DNA from: Shewanella algicola
Lineage (GTDB): Bacteria > Pseudomonadota > Gammaproteobacteria > Enterobacterales > Shewanellaceae
Direction of reading: 5' to 3'
Assembly: GCF_014648035.1 (NCBI RefSeq)
Contig: NZ_BMQI01000045.1
Coordinates: forward strand, 1-43,998
Length of the DNA: 43,998 bases
Part shown: positions 33,702 through 43,360 of the stretch, one piece after another
How positions within the stretch are numbered: position 1 is the first letter of the stretch
Layout of the letters: the number at the start of each line of letters is the position of its first letter
The notes under the pieces: model-generated
Told to the model about the DNA's origin: nothing
The model's input: only the letters and a program-made list of their open reading frames with translations
Databases searched by the model: none
Program-made: the position numbers and the translations under genes

Positions 33702-34313
33702 CTATTTACCTTTGACCTGTACAGCAGTCCATTGGTTACTTTGAATTTTAATTTGTACATCATCGCGCTTTATCGTCAATAGTTTTGGTACTAATGCACC
33801 ACTTTGCAGCTGCCAACTGTTAAAGCTCACATGCCAGTCGGCTTGTGGATCATAGCTAATTAATTGTTTAATCGTACCATCCGAATTATAGCTGACAATG
33901 GTGTCATTTTCGCCAATCTGGCCAGTCATCCACAGCGGTAAGCTGTCTAACGGAATTGACCAACCACTAATCCCGGTTAATAAATCTTGAGCGCTTCTGT
34001 CATGGTAGGTTTTACCGTCTACCTCTAAGGTTGCCATACCTTCATTAGTGGTTAACGTTAATACTGTTGTGCCTAATACTGTGGTGAGGCGTAAATCGTT
34101 AGCTAAGGGTTGATGAAACCAATAAAGGTTAGTACTAAATTTGTCCTCAGCCGTTTTGACTGCAATTTTGCCTTGTAACTCCCACGACTTTGCTTGTGAG
34201 GCCTCGGTGACTTCTATTGGGGTCAATGGCTCAGACGGGGTAATGCTACAGCCTGTGAGTAATAGCACTGTGGCGACGATGATTAATGTGAACGCTGATA
34301 CTGATAAACGCAA
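33702..34313 (-). CDS. lolB: Outer-membrane lipoprotein insertion protein LolB
   Basis: A 203-residue lipoprotein. A signal peptide ends L-L-L-T-G-C with Cys22 as the acylated residue. The mature part shows the W-x-L-x-G-K-I-A-V-K strand and the beta-rich unclosed barrel of LolB, which accepts lipoproteins from LolA and places them in the outer membrane. It is divergent from hemA, as in E. coli, and heads the lolB-ispE-prs operon. Confidence 0.95.
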   Translation of the reverse strand: MRLSVSAFTLIIVATVLLLTGCSITPSEPLTPIEVTEASQAKSWELQGKIAVKTAEDKFSTNLYWFHQPLANDLRLTTVLGTTVLTLTTNEGMATLEVDGKTYHDRSAQDLLTGISGWSIPLDSLPLWMTGQIGENDTIVSYNSDGTIKQLISYDPQADWHVSFNSWQLQSGALVPKLLTIKRDDVQIKIQSNQWTAVQVKGK

Positions 34314-34549
34314 TGGCTTGCCTAACAGTTGCTGAAGATGGCTTTATGATACTGGGCTTAAGGTATGATGTAAAAATGCTTTTTTAAAATTAATGTGATT
34401 TTAATCTAACGAATTATGCAATGCCTTTATATCTAAGAAATAAAAAATTAGACATTTATTCGGTTTTGTTAAGCCAATTGTGTTTTTAGTTGGTTCAATT
34501 CAGTAGAATAGCCTAATTAACGTCACCGAAAAGAACTTGATACAGTCAC
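34314..34549. other. Divergent lolB-hemA promoter region
   Basis: 236 AT-rich bases separate the two starts. TAGAAT at 34504-34509 could be the -10 of the hemA promoter, with only a T-rich stretch (34481-34490) as a poor -35. I see no riboswitch or repeat. Confidence 0.35.
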
Positions 34550-35800
34550 ATGAGCCTAGTAGCAATCGGGATAAACCATAAAACCGCCACGGTAGATTTG
34601 CGTGAAAAAGTCGCTTTCTCTCCAGACCGCATTCATGACGCCATGAAAAGCTTGGCCAGTCGCACCCGTACGGGTGAGGCTGTGATTGTGTCTACCTGCA
34701 ATCGTACTGAACTTTATTGTAATAATGCTGAGAAACACGACATTATTGAATGGCTAGAGGAGTATCACCAATTAAATCATGATGATTTAATGCCCTGCAT
34801 ATACGCCTACGAAGAGCAAGTTGCCGTTAAGCATTTAATGCGTGTGGCATCGGGATTAGATTCGTTAGTCTTGGGTGAACCGCAAATTTTAGGTCAAGTA
34901 AAACAAGCTTTTGTTAAAGCAAAAGAGGCGGGTACCACCGCTGCAACTATTGACCGTTTATTTCAAAACACCTTCTCTGTTGCCAAAAAAGTGCGCACCG
35001 ACACCGAGATTGGTGCGGCTGCAGTGTCAGTTGCTTTTGCCGCAGTGAGCATGGCTAAACATATTTTCTCCACGCTCAGCACCACTAAAGTGTTGTTAAT
35101 TGGCGCAGGTGAAACCATTGAGTTAGTTGCAAAGCACTTAAAAGATAATGGTGTAGCAAGTATAGTGGTGGCAAACCGTACCATTGAGCGTGCTCAAGCC
35201 ATGTGCGAAGAGTTCAATGCCACTGCCATTACCTTACAACAAATACCAGACTTTCTCGCTAAAGCCGATATCGTGATATCCTCTACGGCAAGCCCTTTAC
35301 CTATTTTAGGCAAAGGTATGGTCGAAAAAGCATTAAAACAGCGTCGTCATCAACCGATGTTGTTAGTTGATATTGCAGTTCCGAGAGATATTGAAGCAGA
35401 AGTCGGTGAGTTAGACGATGCATTCCTTTATACTGTCGACGATCTGCATAGCATTATTGAACAGAACATGGCTTCACGTAAGGAAGCCGCCGAGCAAGCA
35501 GAATTAATTACTGAAGATCAATCGCACTTGTTTATGGAGTGGATCCGATCTTTAGAGTCCGTTGACAGTATTCGTGAATATCGCAGCCAGAGCTTGGCGA
35601 TTAAAGATGAGTTAGTTGAGCGTGCCTTGAACAAATTGTCTCAGGGCGGTGACAGTGAGCAAGTGATAATCGAGTTAGCCAATAGGCTAACCAATCGCTT
35701 AATTCATTCCCCAACGCAATCGCTTACCTCTGCCAGTCGTCAAGGTGATTTGAATACAGTCGGCCTATTAAGAACTGTGCTTGGTTTAGATAAAAACTAA
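34550..35800 (+). CDS. hemA: Glutamyl-tRNA reductase
   Basis: A 416-residue enzyme that reduces glutamyl-tRNA to glutamate-1-semialdehyde, the first step of C5 haem synthesis. The catalytic Cys50 is in V-S-T-C-N-R-T-E. The NADPH domain shows L-I-G-A-G-E-T. A C-terminal helical dimerisation domain follows. It heads a run of plus-strand genes. prfA starts 14 bases after its stop, as in E. coli. Confidence 0.98.
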   Translation: MSLVAIGINHKTATVDLREKVAFSPDRIHDAMKSLASRTRTGEAVIVSTCNRTELYCNNAEKHDIIEWLEEYHQLNHDDLMPCIYAYEEQVAVKHLMRVASGLDSLVLGEPQILGQVKQAFVKAKEAGTTAATIDRLFQNTFSVAKKVRTDTEIGAAAVSVAFAAVSMAKHIFSTLSTTKVLLIGAGETIELVAKHLKDNGVASIVVANRTIERAQAMCEEFNATAITLQQIPDFLAKADIVISSTASPLPILGKGMVEKALKQRRHQPMLLVDIAVPRDIEAEVGELDDAFLYTVDDLHSIIEQNMASRKEAAEQAELITEDQSHLFMEWIRSLESVDSIREYRSQSLAIKDELVERALNKLSQGGDSEQVIIELANRLTNRLIHSPTQSLTSASRQGDLNTVGLLRTVLGLDKN

Positions 35801-35814
35801 GGTTAGCGAGCTAA

Positions 35815-36900
35815 ATGAAAGAATCCGTTATCCGCAAGCTAGAAGGCTTGCTTGAGCGTAATGAAGAAGTATTGGCATTACTAAGTGATGCAAGCGTGAT
35901 TGCGGATCAAGACCGCTTCCGTTCGTTATCAAAAGAATACTCACAACTTGAAGATGTAGTAAAAAGCTTTACTGCTTACCAACAAGCGCAAAAAGACTTT
36001 GATTACGCAAAAGAAATGCTTGAAGAAGATGATGCTGATATGCGCGAAATGGCGCAAGATGAGTATAAGCAATCAAAGCAAGCGTTAGAAACGCTCGAAG
36101 ACGAGCTACAAATTTTATTATTACCCACAGATCCTAACGACGACACTAACGCGTTTATGGAAATTCGTGCCGGTGCCGGTGGTGACGAAGCCGCAATTTT
36201 TGCTGGTGACTTATACCGCATGTACTCACGTTACTGTGAAGCTAACCGCTGGCAAATGGAAGTCATGAACCTAAACGAAGGTGAACATGGCGGCTTTAAA
36301 GAGATTATTGTTAAAGTGAGCGGCGACGGTGCTTATGGTAAATTAAAGTACGAGTCTGGCGGACACCGCGTACAGCGTGTACCAGAAACCGAATCCCAAG
36401 GTCGTGTGCATACTTCTGCATGCACTGTGGTTGTATTACACGAAGTGCCTGAAGCTGAAGCAATTTCAATTAATCCTGCCGATTTAAAAGTTGATACGTT
36501 CCGTGCATCAGGCGCGGGTGGTCAGCACGTTAACAAAACCGACTCAGCAATCCGTATTACTCATATCCCATCAGGGATTATTGTTGAGTGTCAGGATCAG
36601 CGTTCACAACATAAAAACCGTGCCCAAGCGATGAGCGTTTTAGCTGCGCGTATTCAAGCAGTTGAAGATGAAAAGCGTCGTAGTGCTGAAGAAACGACTC
36701 GTCGTAGCTTGGTTGCCAGTGGCGATCGTTCTGAGCGCATCAGAACTTACAACTACCCACAAGGACGCGTGAGCGATCACCGTATCAACTTAACCTTATA
36801 TCGCTTAAACGAAGTGATGGAAGGGGACTTAGATGCCTTGCTTGACCCTATCATGCAAGAACATCAAGCCGATATGCTTGCTGCATTAGCTGACGAATAA
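35815..36900 (+). CDS. prfA: Peptide chain release factor 1
   Basis: A 361-residue class I release factor reading UAA and UAG. The stop-codon tripeptide is Pro190-Glu191-Thr192 (the PxT motif; E. coli has PAT). The catalytic Gly235-Gly-Gln237 loop lies in G-A-G-G-Q-H-V-N-K. PrmC, encoded next, methylates this glutamine, so modifier and substrate are adjacent. Confidence 0.98.
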   Translation: MKESVIRKLEGLLERNEEVLALLSDASVIADQDRFRSLSKEYSQLEDVVKSFTAYQQAQKDFDYAKEMLEEDDADMREMAQDEYKQSKQALETLEDELQILLLPTDPNDDTNAFMEIRAGAGGDEAAIFAGDLYRMYSRYCEANRWQMEVMNLNEGEHGGFKEIIVKVSGDGAYGKLKYESGGHRVQRVPETESQGRVHTSACTVVVLHEVPEAEAISINPADLKVDTFRASGAGGQHVNKTDSAIRITHIPSGIIVECQDQRSQHKNRAQAMSVLAARIQAVEDEKRRSAEETTRRSLVASGDRSERIRTYNYPQGRVSDHRINLTLYRLNEVMEGDLDALLDPIMQEHQADMLAALADE

Positions 36901-36909
36901 GGAATAACC

Positions 36910-37764
36910 TTGCCTCAGTCTTCGTATTCAACTATTGCTGAAGCCCTGCAATGGGCTTATTCACAGCTTGCAGCCACTTCCGAATCTGCACATGTCGATG
37001 CAGAGGCGTTGTTATTGCATTGTTTGAATAAAAACCGTAGCTTTTTATATACTTGGCCAGAAAGACTGCTCACTAGTGAGCAGTTTAAGGCGTTTAGCCA
37101 AATGGTGACTAAACGTCAGGCGGGATCACCTGTTGCACATATTATTGGTGAGCGAGAGTTTTGGTCATTACCTTTTATCGTTAATGACTCAACCTTGATC
37201 CCAAGACCTGATACTGAAATTTTAGTTGAAACCGCACTCAATCTAACCGTGCGTCACAATGCTAAGGTATTAGATTTAGGGACTGGTACTGGCGCTATTG
37301 CCTTGTCATTAGCTTCAGAGCGACCCAAATGGCGTATTACCGCCATCGACAATGTGCCTGGCGCTGTCGAACTGGCTAAAGCAAATCGCAATAATTTAAA
37401 TCTACCCGATGTTGAGATCATCCAATCAGATTGGTTTTCTGCTGTTGAACATCGTGACTTTGATTTAATTGTGTCAAATCCGCCTTACATAGACGAAACC
37501 GATGAGCACTTGAGCATGGGTGACGTTCGTTTTGAGCCGCAAAGCGCGTTGACTGCGGCCGATGAAGGTTATGCTGATTTGTTTCATATAGCAGATCAAG
37601 CATGTAAACATTTATTAACCGGAGGGTACTTGTTGCTTGAACATGGTTATGAACAAGCTATTAAAGTACGTGAAAAACTCATTGAACTCGGTTTTCAAAA
37701 CGTAGCGACAGTCCGCGATTTTGGCAGCAATGATCGCTGCACCTTGGGTCAATGGGTTGGTTGA
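36910..37764 (+). CDS. prmC: Release-factor glutamine methyltransferase
   Basis: A 284-residue SAM-dependent enzyme that N5-methylates the GGQ glutamine of RF1 and RF2. The SAM motif D-L-G-T-G-T-G is at 122-128, and the catalytic N-P-P-Y is at 190-193. Residues near I-P-R-P-D-T-E (97-103) mark the family. The best start is TTG at 36910. It is preceded by AAGGA, lies nine bases after prfA, and no in-frame ATG occurs before the conserved part. A rare start codon may keep expression low. Confidence 0.95.
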   Translation: MPQSSYSTIAEALQWAYSQLAATSESAHVDAEALLLHCLNKNRSFLYTWPERLLTSEQFKAFSQMVTKRQAGSPVAHIIGEREFWSLPFIVNDSTLIPRPDTEILVETALNLTVRHNAKVLDLGTGTGAIALSLASERPKWRITAIDNVPGAVELAKANRNNLNLPDVEIIQSDWFSAVEHRDFDLIVSNPPYIDETDEHLSMGDVRFEPQSALTAADEGYADLFHIADQACKHLLTGGYLLLEHGYEQAIKVREKLIELGFQNVATVRDFGSNDRCTLGQWVG

Positions 37765-37875
37765 AAATTCAACAAGTTAATCCCTAAATCTGCCGAACAA
37801 TAACACAGACCACAATATTGGTATGTGTTGCGCTGTTCGAGTAAACTAACACTTTTTATTTTACGAGACTTAGTA

Positions 37876-38271
37876 ATGGAAACCTTTTACAGTTTATATC
37901 CAGCGTTAAAACACACTCACATGTTGTTCGTCGCGTTAAGTGTGACATTTTTTGTTGTGCGTTTTGTGCTGCATTTACGTCAGTCTCCGATTATGGAGAA
38001 AAAGTTTGTTAAAGTGGCGCCTCATGTTATTGATACTTTTTTACTACTGTCAGGCTTCACGCTTTGCTTTATGATCAAGCAATATCCGTTTGTCGACCCG
38101 TGGATGACAGAGAAAATCATCTGTGTGGTGGCTTACATTGCATTAGGGATTATGGCGCTTAAATCTAACCGAAATAAACTGTTTAAGTTTTTTGCCTTTA
38201 TTGGCGCAATCGGATGGGTAGTGCTCGCGGCCAAGCTGGCTCATTTTAAACAAGTCGTATTAATGGGTTAA
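37876..38271 (+). CDS. sirB2: SirB2-family membrane protein
   Basis: A 131-residue protein with four predicted transmembrane helices, starting M-E-T-F-Y-S-L-Y-P-A-L-K-H-T-H. The conserved H-x-H near the N-terminus and the W-M-T-E-K segment fit the family. In many gammaproteobacteria it lies between prmC and sirB1. The function is unknown; the name comes from an old Salmonella invasion-regulation locus. The frame extends 17 codons upstream, but the hydrophobic family N-terminus starts here. Confidence 0.88.
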   Translation: METFYSLYPALKHTHMLFVALSVTFFVVRFVLHLRQSPIMEKKFVKVAPHVIDTFLLLSGFTLCFMIKQYPFVDPWMTEKIICVVAYIALGIMALKSNRNKLFKFFAFIGAIGWVVLAAKLAHFKQVVLMG

Positions 38272-38280
38272 TTGGGATTA

Positions 38281-39069
38281 ATGGCAAAATATCTTCTTAA
38301 TGATGCAGTTTCACTCCCTGAAACTGCATTTGAACTTTCTGAGCACCTTGGTTTTTCATTAACTAAACCTGCGATGTGGGCTTGGTATGAAATGGCTGGG
38401 TCGGTACTGAGTCACTATGTTGTCGATCAGCAAGCACGCTTAACAGGCCTGTTTAACTGGTTTTACAATGACCTGGGTTTTTGTGTGCGCGACAACTATT
38501 TTAGTGTTGAAGCCGCCGATTTAAGTTACTGCGTATTGAAGCGTCAGGGTAATAGCACCACACTGTCAATTTTGCTCATTTTATTAGCAAAACAACTCGA
38601 TATAACTCTGGAGGCAATCTTGCTTCCTGGCAATACGGTGTTAAGAAGCCAACTAAACGATGTGGTTAAATACTACGACCCGTTAACAGGCAAAGAACTT
38701 AACCGTCATCAGTTGCATGCTTTGGTTCGGGGTGAAATGGGCAATGCGGCAAAGTTAAAGCCAAGCCACTTAAAACCTGCCACCTTGAAGCGCCTGATCA
38801 GCCGTATGCTGCATGAACTTAAAGCAGGCTGCATTGTTAACCAAAAATTTGAGTCGGCAATGGAGTGTTGTAATTTATTACTGCAATGGCACCCAGATGA
38901 TGTACACCTCAATCGTGAGCGGGCATTTATCGCTCAACAACTCGGTTGTATTAAAGTAGCCATGTCTGATTTACAACACTTTATTGATTTAAGCCCGCAT
39001 GATCCTGTGATTGAACTGGTTAAGATTCAATTAAAGGAACTGAGCCAACATACAGAGGTTTATCACTAA
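38281..39069 (+). CDS. sirB1: SirB1-family protein (transglutaminase-like plus TPR)
   Basis: A 262-residue cytosolic protein. The N-terminal two thirds is a transglutaminase-like domain with N-D-L-G-F and the S-Y-C-V-L-K-R-Q-G-N segment. The C-terminus contains tetratricopeptide-like helices (from about 190). The role is unknown. It follows sirB2 with a 9-base gap, and GGGA precedes the ATG. Confidence 0.88.
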   Translation: MAKYLLNDAVSLPETAFELSEHLGFSLTKPAMWAWYEMAGSVLSHYVVDQQARLTGLFNWFYNDLGFCVRDNYFSVEAADLSYCVLKRQGNSTTLSILLILLAKQLDITLEAILLPGNTVLRSQLNDVVKYYDPLTGKELNRHQLHALVRGEMGNAAKLKPSHLKPATLKRLISRMLHELKAGCIVNQKFESAMECCNLLLQWHPDDVHLNRERAFIAQQLGCIKVAMSDLQHFIDLSPHDPVIELVKIQLKELSQHTEVYH

Positions 39070-39190
39070 ATTTTATGCACGCTGCTTTACGAGTTAATGC
39101 AGCGTAAAACAATAATAGGCTGTAAAAGCCAGTTAAAATAAGCACCACTATAACTATTATAAATATTGCATTTGCAAGGGAGAATACAGC

Positions 39191-40438
39191 ATGACCACGT
39201 CAGCTATGGTGAGCAATGATGCCACCGCACTGGGTTTACTCGCCGTTATTTTAGGTTTTGTGTTTTATACCAGTTCATCGCCACATCCATTTTGGCAAAA
39301 GTTTTACAAATATATCCCTGCGTTATTATTGTGCTATTTCTTACCTTCCTTGCTTAATACCTTTGGTGTGGTCGACGGCCACACATCACAATTATATTTT
39401 GTTGCCTCACGTTATTTACTCCCCGCGTGTTTGGTATTACTGATTTTAAGTGTTGATTTAAAAGCTATTTTAGGGCTCGGGCCTAAAGCGGTGATCATGT
39501 TTTTAACCGGTACGCTGGGTATTGTTATCGGCGGCCCGATTGCCTTACTGCTAGTGTCGATGATTGACCCAAGTTTAATCGGTAACAACGGTCCAGATGC
39601 TGTTTGGCGTGGTATGACAACGCTGGCGGGTAGCTGGATTGGCGGCGGTGCAAACCAGGCTGCCATGAAAGAGATTTACGAAGTAGGCGGTGAGATTTTC
39701 TCAGTAATGGTGACCGTTGATGTGATTGTGGCTAATATTTGGATGGCGGTATTGCTGTTTATGGCTTCAAAAGCAAAAGAGATTGATGCCAAAACCGGTG
39801 CCGACACCTCAGCAATTGAAGCGTTAAAACAAAAAGTAGAAAAATACCACGCTGAAAACTCACGTATTCCATCGCTACGCGACATTATGATGATTGTCGC
39901 AATCGGTTTTGGTGTAACCGGTTTTGCCCATTTTGCTGCCGATTTCTTAGGTCCGTTTTTTGAAGCCAACTACCCGTGGACAGAAGATTACAGCTTAACC
40001 TCTAAGTTCTTCTGGTTAGTCGTCATTGTTACGACCGTTGGTTTAGGTCTTTCGTTTAGTCCTGTTCGCCACTTAGAGGCTGCCGGCGCGTCTAAAATTG
40101 CCTCTGCATTTTTATACATTTTAGTCGCCACGATTGGCTTGCATATGGACGTGTCCAAAATCATGGATACGCCAATTTACTTTTTAGTCGGTATTGTGTG
40201 GATGTTAGTGCACGCGAGTTTAATGCTATTAGTGGCTAAACTCATTAAGGCGCCATTATTTTATATGGCAGTGGGCAGCCAGGCTAACGTTGGTGGTGCG
40301 GCTTCTGCGCCCGTTGTGGCCGCAGCATTCCATCCAGCATTAGCGCCAGTTGGCGTGCTTTTAGCCGTATTTGGTTATGCATTAGGTACCTACATGGCAT
40401 GGCTATGTGGTCAGTTTTTACAAGTTGTCGCAGGTTAA
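39191..40438 (+). CDS. DUF819-family membrane protein
   Basis: A 415-residue polytopic inner-membrane protein with about ten or eleven hydrophobic segments. A charged cytosolic loop occupies ~195-235. Glycine-rich turns such as G-S-W-I-G-G-G-A-N-Q-A-A and G-S-Q-A-N-V-G-G-A-A-S-A-P resemble those of carboxylate or cation transporters. The family (E. coli has none; Bacillus YjcL is a member) has no assigned substrate. Its own strong ribosome-binding site (AAGGGAGA) and a 121-base gap after sirB1 suggest separate expression. kdsA starts 17 bases after its stop, so kdsA could be read from its promoter. Confidence 0.85.
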   Translation: MTTSAMVSNDATALGLLAVILGFVFYTSSSPHPFWQKFYKYIPALLLCYFLPSLLNTFGVVDGHTSQLYFVASRYLLPACLVLLILSVDLKAILGLGPKAVIMFLTGTLGIVIGGPIALLLVSMIDPSLIGNNGPDAVWRGMTTLAGSWIGGGANQAAMKEIYEVGGEIFSVMVTVDVIVANIWMAVLLFMASKAKEIDAKTGADTSAIEALKQKVEKYHAENSRIPSLRDIMMIVAIGFGVTGFAHFAADFLGPFFEANYPWTEDYSLTSKFFWLVVIVTTVGLGLSFSPVRHLEAAGASKIASAFLYILVATIGLHMDVSKIMDTPIYFLVGIVWMLVHASLMLLVAKLIKAPLFYMAVGSQANVGGAASAPVVAAAFHPALAPVGVLLAVFGYALGTYMAWLCGQFLQVVAG

Positions 40439-40455
40439 TGCGCAAAGAGGATCAA

Positions 40456-41307
40456 ATGGATCAAAAAATTATTCAGTTAGCTAATGACATTCAAGTGGCC
40501 AATGACAAGCCGTTTGTACTATTTGGTGGCATGAACGTACTTGAGTCTCGCGACTTAGCCATGTCAATTGCTGAGCACTATGTTGAAGTGACCCAAAAAC
40601 TGGGCATTCCATATGTGTTTAAAGCATCATTTGACAAAGCGAATCGCTCGTCAGTTAATTCTTACCGTGGGCCAGGTATGGAAGAAGGCTTGCGCATTTT
40701 TGAAGAGATTAAATCAACCTTTAATGTGCCATTAATCACCGACGTGCACGAAGTGCATCAATGTGCACCAGTGGCTGAAGTGGTTGATGTTATTCAGTTA
40801 CCTGCATTTTTAGCCCGCCAAACCGATTTAGTGGTGGCAATGGCTAAAACCGGCGCGGTGATCAACGTGAAAAAACCACAGTTTTTAGCGCCACATGAAA
40901 TGCGTCATATCATCACTAAATTTAATGAAGCCGGTAACGACAACATTATTTTATGTGAGCGTGGCAGCAGCTTTGGGTATAACAACCTCGTGGTAGACAT
41001 GTTGGGTATGGACGAAATGAAGCAAACCGGTTATCCGGTAATCTTTGATGCCACTCACGCACTACAGCGTCCTGGTGGTCGTGCTGATTCAGCTGGTGGT
41101 CGCCGTGCACAAGCGACCGAGCTTGCTCGCAGCGGTATGGCATTAGGTTTAGCAGGTTTATTTATTGAAGCGCATCCCGATCCTGATAACGCCAAATGTG
41201 ACGGCCCATGTGCGCTGCCACTGCATTTGTTAGAGCAATACTTAACGCAGATGAAAGCTGTCGATGACTTGGTTAAATCATTTGAATTTATTGATACCAG
41301 TAAGTAA
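40456..41307 (+). CDS. kdsA: 3-deoxy-8-phosphooctulonate synthase (KDO8P synthase)
   Basis: A 283-residue TIM-barrel enzyme that condenses PEP with arabinose-5-phosphate for LPS inner core synthesis. Family motifs include F-K-A-S-F-D-K-A-N-R-S-S, D-V-H-E, N-V-K-K-P-Q-F and F-D-A-T-H-A-L-Q-x-P-G. It lacks the metal-ligand cysteine of class II enzymes (asparagine in N-V-K-K-P-Q), so it is a metal-independent class I enzyme. GAGG precedes the ATG. Confidence 0.97.
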   Translation: MDQKIIQLANDIQVANDKPFVLFGGMNVLESRDLAMSIAEHYVEVTQKLGIPYVFKASFDKANRSSVNSYRGPGMEEGLRIFEEIKSTFNVPLITDVHEVHQCAPVAEVVDVIQLPAFLARQTDLVVAMAKTGAVINVKKPQFLAPHEMRHIITKFNEAGNDNIILCERGSSFGYNNLVVDMLGMDEMKQTGYPVIFDATHALQRPGGRADSAGGRRAQATELARSGMALGLAGLFIEAHPDPDNAKCDGPCALPLHLLEQYLTQMKAVDDLVKSFEFIDTSK

Positions 41308-41415
41308 ACATGGCTCGGTTAGATGCCGAACGGCTGGTAAGTTGATTTTTAATCAATTTGGCACACTTTGAGTGTCTTTTACTCATCGTAAACAGTAATC
41401 TAGTTACCCTTGTAT

Positions 41416-41447
41416 AAGCCCTGACTTTATATAAAGTCAGGGCTTTT
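41416..41447 (+). terminator. Terminator of kdsA
   Basis: A 14-bp perfect stem (41416-41429 with 41432-41445) with a two-base nominal loop, followed by T-rich sequence. Confidence 0.85.
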
Positions 41448-41465
41448 GTCTTTCTGGATGTAACG

Positions 41466-42338
41466 ATGTGGATCTTATTTACCTTTCTTGCAGCATTTAT
41501 GCAGGCATGGCGGAACGCCTTTCAAAGTAAACTCAGTAAAGATGTCAATGTTGCAGGTGTCACCTTAGCGCGATTTATTTGGGCGGGACCAATTGCCGCT
41601 GTGTATTTGTTTAGTCTTCATCAATATCAACCCACCGCATTACCACAATTTAGCGCTGACTTTTGGTTTTTTGTTATTGGCGCTTCTTCAATGCAGATAT
41701 TGGCAACGGGCTTAATGGTAAAGCTGTTTAAAATGCAAAACTTTGCCATTGGTGCCGGGTTGGCAAAAAGTGAAGCCCTAGTCGCTGCAATCCTTGGAGT
41801 GTTTTTCTTTGGGACTCAATTATCATTACTTGGCTGGTTAGGTGTTGTTGTCGGCGGCTTAGCTGTCATGCTGCTTAGCAGTAAACAAGGATTTAAGCAG
41901 CTTTCCGTTAAAACCGTCATGTTAGGTTTAGCCTGCGGCAGCGCGTTCGCGTTAACATCTCTGTGGGTGCGAGAAGCCAGCTTAACCTTGCAAGGACCGT
42001 TTACTCATCGTGCAGCCTGGGTTTTGCTGTGGGTTATTAGTATTCAAACCATCGTGCTAATTGCTTATTTAATCGCAAAAGACAAATCCACCTTAAGCGC
42101 ATTATGGCAGCGTCCAAAGCTCACCGGCGCAATCAGTGTCGCCAGTTGTATTGGTTCAATTGGGTGGTTTAGTGCAATGTCATTGCAGGCCGTGCCGTAT
42201 GTCAAAACCCTTGGTCAAATCGAAGTGTTTTTTACGTTAATGATTGCCGCTCTGTGGCTTAAAGATAAAGTCAAAATCAATGACGTTGCTGGCTTAGTGC
42301 TCATTGCTATTGCTGCCATTTTGGTGATGTGGAGTTAA
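41466..42338 (+). CDS. EamA/DMT-family transporter
   Basis: A 290-residue inner-membrane protein with ten predicted helices in two EamA repeats (~1-140 and ~150-290). The substrate cannot be assigned; members export amino acids, purines or drug-like compounds. The first helix is immediately at the N-terminus, typical of the family. It is the only plus-strand gene after the kdsA terminator and converges with the panE-like gene with a 21-base gap and no clear shared terminator. Confidence 0.88.
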   Translation: MWILFTFLAAFMQAWRNAFQSKLSKDVNVAGVTLARFIWAGPIAAVYLFSLHQYQPTALPQFSADFWFFVIGASSMQILATGLMVKLFKMQNFAIGAGLAKSEALVAAILGVFFFGTQLSLLGWLGVVVGGLAVMLLSSKQGFKQLSVKTVMLGLACGSAFALTSLWVREASLTLQGPFTHRAAWVLLWVISIQTIVLIAYLIAKDKSTLSALWQRPKLTGAISVASCIGSIGWFSAMSLQAVPYVKTLGQIEVFFTLMIAALWLKDKVKINDVAGLVLIAIAAILVMWS

Positions 42339-42359
42339 CCAGGAGTTATTGAACTTTTG

Positions 42360-43331
42360 CTAATGCTGACTCAGCGCATCAATCTTAGCCACTAGCGATT
42401 GATTAGTAGGCACAGCAAGGTGGTAACGCTGAGCTTGCTGGCAAATATAACCATTAATGTAATCGATTTCTGTGGCGCGATGATGAGTCACGTCCTGATA
42501 CATGGATGAAAAGTTAGCAGAGGTGAGCCTGATTACTTGCTTCACCCGGTATGATAACTGCGCAGGGTCCAGATCAATGCCATCACATTTCGCCACATCG
42601 ACTAACTCATCAATAATTGCGTTAATCTGTGGTTGATATTCTTCAGCCGCTAACTGGCCGTTAGCACATTTATTCAATGCAGTTAATGGATTAATTACTG
42701 CGTTTATCGCCAATTTTTGCCACAAGATAGGCAAAACTGGCTGATACCATTCAAGCGGTTGGTTGTCGCGGTGTAATACCTGGAGCCTGTGTTTTAACTG
42801 CGCAGATAATGGCCTGCCACAATAATGCCCCAACTGGGTAACGCCAAAACCTGTGTGTTTAATGTGCCACTGGCTTATTTTTAATGCTGCCTGTGAAGTT
42901 GTGCCTAGTGATAAACCTAGGCTAGGGTAATGTTTTAGGATTTCAGATACCGCTAAATGCGGGCCTAATCCATTATGCAACAACACGATATGACAATTGG
43001 GCGCCAACTTACTCAGTAATGGCAGTAGGGCGTTTTCAACTTGATAAGCTTTAACGCACACTATCAATAAATTGATATTTACGAGGTGTGTATCGTCGCT
43101 GCTAAGGATGGTTGCCATAGCATGATGTGTTTGGCCGCTATGATCTGTAAATTGTAATGTGTGTTGTTGAGTGTGTGGCTGGCGGCCAATCAATACCACA
43201 TCATTATACTGTTCAGCCTGAACTGTTTGCCCGGTTAAACAAAGCTTATGATACATCAATTGCCCAATAGCACCTGCGCCTAAAATGGCGATGTTAGCAT
43301 GAGCAGTAAGTGGCTTTGCTGTAACTACCAT
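42360..43331 (-). CDS. panE: 2-dehydropantoate 2-reductase family (PanE-like)
   Basis: A 323-residue NADPH-dependent reductase, in the pantothenate route to coenzyme A. The N-terminal fold shows I-A-I-L-G-A-G-A-I-G (14-23). The family's L-A-I-N-A-V-I-N-P-L-T-A-L helix is present, with a conserved lysine just before it. An N-S-like C-terminal motif (S-S-M-Y-Q-D-V) follows. Some ApbA-family members reduce other ketoacids, so the substrate rests on similarity. The VanZ-like gene is upstream on the same strand with a 29-base gap. Confidence 0.85.
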   Translation of the reverse strand: MVVTAKPLTAHANIAILGAGAIGQLMYHKLCLTGQTVQAEQYNDVVLIGRQPHTQQHTLQFTDHSGQTHHAMATILSSDDTHLVNINLLIVCVKAYQVENALLPLLSKLAPNCHIVLLHNGLGPHLAVSEILKHYPSLGLSLGTTSQAALKISQWHIKHTGFGVTQLGHYCGRPLSAQLKHRLQVLHRDNQPLEWYQPVLPILWQKLAINAVINPLTALNKCANGQLAAEEYQPQINAIIDELVDVAKCDGIDLDPAQLSYRVKQVIRLTSANFSSMYQDVTHHRATEIDYINGYICQQAQRYHLAVPTNQSLVAKIDALSQH

Positions 43332-43360
43332 CGGACAGGCCTTTGTTGTTAATGTCGCGG

